DNA of 64,000 nt from Bathymodiolus brooksi (Eukaryota > Mollusca > Bivalvia > Mytilida > Modiolidae): the NCBI GenBank assembly GCA_963680875.1, contig OY804579.1, positions 57,549,718 through 57,613,717 on the forward strand, in the 5' to 3' direction. Position numbers and translations under genes: made by a program. Positions 12,901-21,900 of this stretch are shown one piece after another. Numbering within the stretch: the first letter of the stretch is position 1; each line of letters starts with the position of its first letter. The notes beneath the pieces were generated by a model. The model saw nothing but the letters and a program-made list of their open reading frames with translations. It was not told where the DNA came from and searched no databases.

Positions 12901-15900
12901 TTCAAATTTATAAACCTATGAAATAAAAATTATCTGCTACATTTTACTTGTTTACAAATAAAAAAAACAATATAAAATACAATATCTGTATGCACACATA
13001 TAATAATATACAGCATACAGTAAAAGGAATAATTAAATACAGATATTTACATATGCTGTATTCATTACATCCAATGGATACTGTGCACTATATATGTATG
13101 CCGACTGACATAATTTAGCTCACAGTCACATAAAGACTGCTTACTAAATTGCCATCAAACGTCATTATAGACAAGTTTGACATCACAAAAAATGCATTCC
13201 TAACAAAATTAGGATTTTTTTTTTATAGATCAGATCAGGACAAGACCTGATTAAATTTAATTATTGCTGGATCTATCACACAAATTAATTCAAAATATCT
13301 GGAAACCTTTTTTGCATGCCCATTCCTCTTTAAGAGTTTAAATTTTAAGTAGGTAGTTAATTCCTGTTTAGAAAATGTGGGAGTTTATCAGTGGCAATGG
13401 CATAAAACCTCCACAAAAGAGGAAGACAGACGAAGATAAAAATTCATACTGCTACAAGTATTTAAAAAGCCTGTATTACCTGATTAAATGGGTTTTTAAA
13501 ATGAATAATTATTCATTTATGTCTGAATGCTTTTCTTTTTCTTTTTCAACGACTGAAAAATAAAACTGGGCCCCTAGAAATTAGAAGTCAGTAGCCCAGT
13601 TGGCTACTGGGAAAAAATAGTTAATTTCTGTCCCTGTAGCACATGGTTCATCATGCTCTGATAGCCACCACTCATCAGCTGCAGTTTCAGATTTGTTCCG
13701 TAACTGATCTATAACACCAGAAAACATCACTCAAATTTTCCTATAAGACCGATTGAACAGATTACAATAGATACATACTTACTCGCAGATATAAAAAAAA
13801 AAGTAGCATTAATCGTAAATAACCCATGGGTAATTGTGACCCGTTCATCTCTTCTATCATTTTAATTTGCAATGAAATCCTTTTCATTTTAAAAAGTCTG
13901 CTTTGATTGGCTAAAAAAACAGTGTGTTTGCTAATCAACCAATCAAAATGTTTCGCTCATGGTGAAGTGTACTCGATACAACATTATGTGATAAAGTTTG
14001 TCAGTGGTTTTCTACCAGTATTCCGGTTTCTTCCACCAATAAAACTGATCGCAACAATATAACTGAAATATTGTTGAAAGTGGCGTTAAACACTATAACC
14101 TAACCCAAATGAATAATTCGCATCAGACGATTTCTGTCAGTTGATTAACAGGTGATGAGTGGAGAGTATCAAAGTGATGATCAGCCATAGGATAAAGACG
14201 ATATTTGTTATGATACTATTGTCAAAAAGAATTGGATTTTGAAGTTAACATTACAGTTTTCATCATGACACAATTTGTGAATGGATGGTAGAAAGGTTAA
14301 GGTTTACTTACTGCAACTGTAATTTTCCCTAAAATTTCTTCAGGTATCGAACTTTCTAGTACATTATATATAAATTTATAAAATTTATCTAAAGACGAAT
14401 CCATTACTTCCATACATATCCAACAGTCTCCCTGAAAAAGACAACAAAATATATATATATAGACTGGGGGCAGTTGTGGTCGCGATTGTATGGTAGTTGG
14501 ATTTACAACTACCAATGAAATCAGTGCCTATCACCATTAACAATGCAAGTTCGATTACCACAAATGGCAAGGTGTACTTGATACAACATTGTGTGATAAA
14601 GTTTGTCAGTGGTTTTCTCCGGTTTCCTCAACCAATAAAACTGATCACCACAATATAACTGGAATAGAGTTGAAAGTGGCATTTAACAACATAACCATAA
14701 CCCATTACTGTTCAAACTTTCTTTTCATAATGCTTATATTGACAACAATATTATTTAACATTAGAACATGTAATAAACGTGTGTTAAATGTACTTACTTC
14801 TTTAAATAATGCACCATAAAACTGTACAATATAAGGACAATCGTTACTTCTCATTACAACATCTAAATCCATTAATAATTGTTTTTGTTCTCGTTCATCT
14901 ACAGTTGATCGTATTCGCTGAAATGTATGAAGGAAGAAATTTATATAGCATACAGTTTATCGACAAGATTGTTCATCAGCTATAACTAGACTTATTTTGA
15001 CTTCTCAGCAAAAATTTCTATTGTACCGCTATCTAATTTAATAGTAAGTGGGTGATTATTGTTTAATGAGCAAATGGCAAGAACAAGTTACATTTTGATG
15101 TCTTCTTTGTACTAGACCAACCCGCTGAGTTGGATTTTTTATGGTGCTAGCACACTAAAACAGCAATCCGCAAGGTAGACATGTCGCTCCACTCCGACAC
15201 ATTATTCCGATTCCAAGCCTACCAGTCTTTACTCTTACTCCTTAGTGCTACGTGCTTAGGAGAGAAGCAACAAATATTAATTTTATGTCTTTGGTTTGAC
15301 CAGACTGGGGGTTCAAACCCACAATCCACTGTGATCGAGGCAAGCACGCCAATCAGTACACCACTTTTTATTTTAATTTAAGAAAAGCTTCAATTTATAG
15401 TCTAGAATGAATATCAGTAGTTTTTTACTTCATGAAAAAATAACAGTATCTAAAAAAAATATTTTTAAATTTATATAGAGTTGAAATTCAAGTTGAAGTA
15501 CATAATTATTAAAATTAGCCTGCTTTGGCAAGTATTACAAATCAAAACAAATATTTTGAAATATTAATGCTGCACACTGAGAATATAACAAAATAACAAA
15601 ACAATTGCACGATAACAAATGAATTCCCTTTTTCTTAAAACATTTCATATACTAATTTTACCATAATAACAATTTTCTGGTTGGTTTGGTGGTTTAATAA
15701 ATTACTTCAGTATTTATGTGAAATAACTTTTCAAATTTGAAGAATGAAGGGATTCATGTACTTATTAGCAGTGAAATACCAAAATGTAGGAAATAGGGTT
15801 GTAGTGTTATAGTGCCACTCTAAACAATATTTCAGTTATATCATGGCTGTCAGTTTTATTGGCGGAGGAAACCGGAGTACCCAGAGAAAACAACCGACCT

Positions 15901-18900
15901 GCCGCAAGTCACTGACAAACTTTATCACATAATGTTGTATCAAGTACACCTCGCCCGAGTGGGATTCAAACTCACAATATTAGTGGTGATAGGCACTGAT
16001 TGCATAGGTAGTTATCAATCTAACTACCATACGATCGTGGCCACGACGGCCCCTCCAAAATGTAGGAAATAAAACTTGAGTATTCATATAAATTAAAAAT
16101 ACATAATTTTATTTCAACTACACATAAGAAAAACTCACTTTAACTGCCATAATTTTTTGACTTGGTATGTGTATCATCCTTACAACAGCACCATGATTTC
16201 CCCGACCTATTTCCTCAATTTCTTTGAGATCCTCTGCTGTGAAGAAATAGCACTGAAAAAAAATATGAAACTAATTTTACAATTTACTACCAATATTGTA
16301 ATTATTAAGAAAAGCAACTTGTTGTAAAATTTCTTTTCTAAATAAAAATCCATTACTGCATGTTTATAGCATCATTTACCTGCAGTAATTTGGCATCACA
16401 TCATGTTTCTTGATCAAGTAGTGAAGAGTACTTGACTACTTGATAAGCATTTAGGTTGGTTTAAGTTGTTAACACCACTTTCAACAATATTTCATTGTGG
16501 CATCAGTTTTATTGGTGGAGGAAACCAAAGTACCTGGAGAAAACCATCGACCTGCCATAAGTCACTGACAAACTTTATCACATAATGTTATATCAAGTAC
16601 ACCTCTCCATGAACGGAGTTCGAACTCACAACTTTAGTGGTGATAGGCACTGATTGCAAAGGTAGTTGTAAATCCAACTACCATACGATCTTGGCCATGA
16701 CAGCCCCTCTTAAAAACATTTAAACTTGACACAATCATTATACATACATTGTATACCATGATAGAAAGAGTAGAACAATCTTTATTGTTTAAGAAATAAT
16801 TCATGGAAGCCATAGTTTTATCATATGAACATTATTTTTGTAAAATTTTTATCCCGAGCGATAACAACGGAATTAATGTTACCAATGTTTAAACATTTAA
16901 CAAACTATCACGGCCACCAATCTCTCTAACTCGTAATCAAATGATATGCTAATGGTAAAGTTATCGGGATTTCTGGATATGCATTGGTGGGATCTTTTCA
17001 CGTCTACAAGGAGGTAAGTTGCACATTATTATCTTGTATTCAAGCACTTTTTACAAAAAGGGCCATGTAATTCGTTTCGTTGACTGATGTGCCGTAATGA
17101 CGCTAGAATCTTTCTCCTGCATGTTTTGTCTATCAAAAGAGTTTGATCGTGTAACTGATTGCCTGAAGCACAGTCTACAAGTAATTGTGGTGTATGTCAA
17201 GTATCTTTTTATGTTCCAAAATGATTATAAAAGACTTGGCCACAGTGTAATTTGTAGCATTGACTATTGATTGTTGTATGTCAATCGAAAATTCAAATGA
17301 TATGAGTTATCGGGATCAGAAATGAGTTAGCAGTACCAGATATGAGTTAGATAGTATTCATAATATGAGAATCTCAATGACTTGTGTGCTTACAGTACTT
17401 TCTCATTGTGTATTGCACACATGCATGCGTTGCATGGTAAAACTTGAAATGTGTCGTGAAACAAATCAATAATGATGTTTGTGTCTCACACTTGAAATAA
17501 AACGAAAGTTTTGAAAAGTAAATATAAGTCGTAAATCAAAATCAATTTTCTAAAAATTAGATTGATAAAAAAGCAGTTGAAGGAACTTAATATTCATTAT
17601 TTGTTTGGCAACAATATAGTATTTCAAACCCAAACATAAATTTAATTTCAGATCTCAGTATGGGGCCGCCAGTTTTCAAAGGCAAACGAAAGAAGGGGAT
17701 TTTCATGTCCAAACTGAAACCAAAATCTTACAAGAGAAAACGTACCAGTACAGGTCGGTCTCCACATAAATCACCAGCAACAAAGAGAATGTTACTTTCG
17801 CAAAGGTCATCAACACCTTTTAAAAGTCCAAGTGTTAAAGTTCCATGTATGATATGGCCTGGTATTGACACCATACTTGAAAATGTGCATTCCCCATTAA
17901 ACAGCACAAAAAAATCACGCAGCAAAAGGTTGCATTTTGAAGACGATGACAATGAGGATAGTTTCGCCGAACTCAATATAAGTGGAATCGAAAATGACAA
18001 TGACATGGAATCAAGCATTGACGAAGAATACAAATATATTATTCAAATTTTACCATTCGTCTTAAGAAACCTAGCTGAAGCAAATCAAGACAATACATAA
18101 AGGAACTTTATCAAATTAGTCCACGAAAAGAAGTTTCCTCAAGAAAATATTGCTTTCACCCTTTGGTGTGACCTAGTAAAATGGTATGGGCTCAAAGATA
18201 CTAGAGGAATGCAGGATTCCACTGATACTCTAAACTTTTTTGGGGTTGGCTGGAAGCTGTTTGGAGGTAGATTTGTAAGATTTATGTCGGGATTAAAGAA
18301 TGAAACATCCAACTTTTCGTGGGACTAATTTGATAAAGGTCCTTAATGTATTGTCTTGATTTGCTTCAGCTAGGTTTCTTAAGATGGATGGTAAAATTTG
18401 AATAATATATTTGTATTCTTCGTCAATACTTGATTCCATGTCATTGTCATTTTCGATTCCACTTATATTGAGTTCGGCGAAACTATCCTTAATGTCTCTT
18501 ATTTCTTTGTCTTGATCGCCACCATTGTCATCGTCTTCAAAATGCAACTTTTTCCTGCGTGATTTTTTTGTGCTGTTTAATGGGGAATGCACATTTTCAA
18601 GGATGGTGTCAATACCAGGCCATATCATACGCGGAACTTTAACACTTGGACTTTTAAAAGGTGTTGATGACCTTTGCGAAAGTAACATTCTCTTTGTTGC
18701 TGGTGATTTATGTGGAGACTGACCTGTACTGGTACGTTTTCTCTTGTAAGATTTTGGTTTCAGTTTGGACATGAAAATCCCCTTCTTTCGTTTGCCATTG
18801 AAAAATGGCAGCCCCATACTGAGATCTGAAATTAAATTTGTATTTGGTTCTTCAACATGTTTGGGTTTGAAATACTATATTGCTGCCAAACAAATAATGA

Positions 18901-21900
18901 ATATTAAGTTCCTTCAACTGCTTTTTTATCAATCTAATTATTAGAAAATTGATTTTGATTTACGACTTATATTTACTTTTCAAAACGTTCATTTCATTTC
19001 AAGTGTGAGACACAAACATCGTTATTGATTTGTTTCACGACACATTTCAAGTTTTACCATGCAACGCATGCATGTGTGCAATACACAATGGGAAAGTACT
19101 GTAAGCACACAAGTCATTGAGATTCTCATATTATGAATACTATCTAACTCATATCTGGTACTGCTAACTCATTTCTGATCCCGATAACTCATATCATTTG
19201 AATTTTCGATTGACATACAACAATCAATAGTCAATGCTACAAATTACACTGTGGCCAAGTCTTTTATAATCATTTTGGAACATAAAAAGATACTTGACAT
19301 ACACCACAATTACTTGTAGACTGTGCTTCAGTCAATCAGTCACACGATCAAACTCTTTTGATTGACAAAACACGCAGGAGAAAGATTCTAGCGTCACTAC
19401 GGCACATCAGTCAACGAAACGGCTTACTCTGGCATTAGGAATTTTCAAATTGCGTCGAATTACATGGCCCTTTTTGTAAAAAGTGCTTGAATACAAGATA
19501 ATAATTAAGAAATAATTCATGGAAGCCATATGTATATATTGTTTTTACTACGGGTAGGCCATTATGTCACAAATTTTACCCCGAGCGTTAGCGAGGGGTA
19601 AAAAGCTGACATAAAGGCCTACCTGTGGTAAAAACAATATATACATATGGCTTCCATGAATTATTCCGATTCTAATATGTAAAAATTGGTAAAATATCGT
19701 TATAAATAGTCGATGACGTCATAAATTTAATCGGTTATAGATTAATATTATTTTTACCACAGGTTTGGACTCGAAGCGTTTGAAGGACGTCATATTAGAA
19801 TGTGCAACTTACCTCCTTGTAGATGTGAAATGCCAATGCATATCCGGAAATCCCGATAACTTTACCGTTAGCATATCATTTGAATGAGTTAGAGAGATTG
19901 GTGGCCATGACTATACTTATATTTTGAAGTAGAAGTCAATAATGGAAATAACAAAATCCACTAAACTTCCTGGTTACAGTTGTTTTTCGTATACTGATAA
20001 AGAGACAGCATTTTGATTTTAGCGACTAAAACAAGAAAAATGCTCACAAAATCGTAAAACATAAATCATTAACCAGATTGTGTAAATGTCACCAGCATTC
20101 TGTGTAAACTACTTCACCAGAAGACAACAAATTACAAAAGTCAATGTCGATAGATGGTTGTCCTTAGTATTTTTTTCAGAATAAAATTAATATGTAACAA
20201 GCATTTTTATGTTTGTATGTACCACCGCTCCTGTATGTAAAAATTGTTCTTTAGATGAGGATTATAGCCTTAATTAATGTGAAGAAAAACAACAAAAAAC
20301 ATATAGCAGACATATCGAAATATGCCGGACCTGACAGGTAAAAATCAAGCTGGTCTGACGATGTTTTCCGCATATTGGTACAAAAGTCTGGTAAAAATTT
20401 GTTCTCTACTTCGGTCGTGAAACAATTTTCTCTTTGTCGGTCCGTCAAACAGTGTCTTTAAAAGTCGATCTTTCTTGCAATCGCATGTTTATTTCTTTAA
20501 ATAAGCGTTTTCTGTGAAGAAATTACCTTGACCATTGCATAATCCTAATCGAGTAACTTCCCTTAAAGAAATATAATTCGTCCCAAACATAGATCGGCCT
20601 TTAAAATAAACCAAAACGATTATCATCTTAATGGCGATGTGGAATATGTGGTGGCATTTTAGGTTTTTATTCGGTCAGACAAATTTTCTTTAGGTCAAGA
20701 CAGTTTTTCTAAATTGCCTGACCGAATATCAGACAAGCTGTCTTGCATTTTCGATATGTCTGATATAGTCACCTCTCATGCCAAATAAATTGTCAAAACA
20801 TTTTCTATTTTCCCTGAATATTAGAAAAATTCTAAGTTCATATACAATACCTCTTTTGGTGTTATTTGTAATTTTCCAGCTGACTGTATATTATGACTGT
20901 ATGGTTTACCATATAATCTTTCTCTATAATTAAAAAGGCAAAAGTTATACACAACTTTATAAAAATATATTCTGCTGTGTCTCTAAGGTTTATATATTCA
21001 TAGCAAAACCTACACTTTCAACGAAAATCTTAATTTTTTCTGTTATTCTAAGTAAATTGGATGATAAAATATTGCATTGTGTTCCATGAAAAAAATACTT
21101 TCGACCAATTTTTGATCCAACACATTCTCCTGATTGCGGAACCAAAACAAAGGTACTTTACAACTGTGTTTTCGATACAACATTATGTGATAAAGTTTGT
21201 CAGTGGCTTGCGACAGGTCTGTGGTTTTCTCTGGGTACTCCAGTTTCCTCCACCAATAAAATTGAATGCCGTGATATAACTGAAATATTCACAAAAGTGG
21301 CGGTGAACACCATAAACCACAACCACACCAAAAATAGTTATCCTAAAACTCATATTAGTCATTTTCTTGGACAACTTGAAGGTAAGAATATGGTCCGTTC
21401 ACCGTGTGCATAGTTTTGTTTATAATAGCTAAAAAACACATGATAACTAGGCAAATCCAAACTATAATAGACTGTGTCTCGTCCAATTTGACTGTATATT
21501 AAAAACTTACATTCTTGTTGGGTATCCTAGACTTGCTAATGATGGTAAATTACTGTGAGGGTTTGGGAATTTTATTTCTAGTCTTTCACGTAATTTTTCT
21601 GAAACACAAAAAAAAATATTTTAGTCAGCTTATATATATTTTTTTTCTTTTCAACTAATGTATTTAGAATACATATTGCCTCTATGATGTAATTGTTACG
21701 TTGCTCACCTCAAAGACTATAAAATTGGTATTGCTGCTTCTTCGATAAGCATGTAGCATTAAGGTGCAGGAGCAAAACAAATTGCTTCAGAGTTGATGAA
21801 ATTCCTATCTATGGCCTGTTATTTCAATGAGCAAGCACTGTAAAAATCCATCTAGGCATGTTGGTCTAGTACAAAATAGACATGATCAACAGCTCACCAA

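Larger units (their letters stand above)
16907..19910. repeat. 3-kb inverted repeat with two head-to-head ORF copies
   Basis: Left arm 16907-18130 and right arm 18313-19910 are reverse complements, judged by eye to be very similar; spacer 18131-18312. The outer edge is GGCCACCAATCTCTCTAACT, the inner edge CCACGAAAAG / CTTTTCGTGG. The right arm is longer because of a 295-bp insertion (19505-19799) and a 36-bp segment near 19420-19460 absent from the left arm; the left arm has lost 36 bp inside its ORF. The block lies in MAP2K4 intron 3, so the transcript could fold into a hairpin of about 1.2 kb. Confidence 0.85.
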
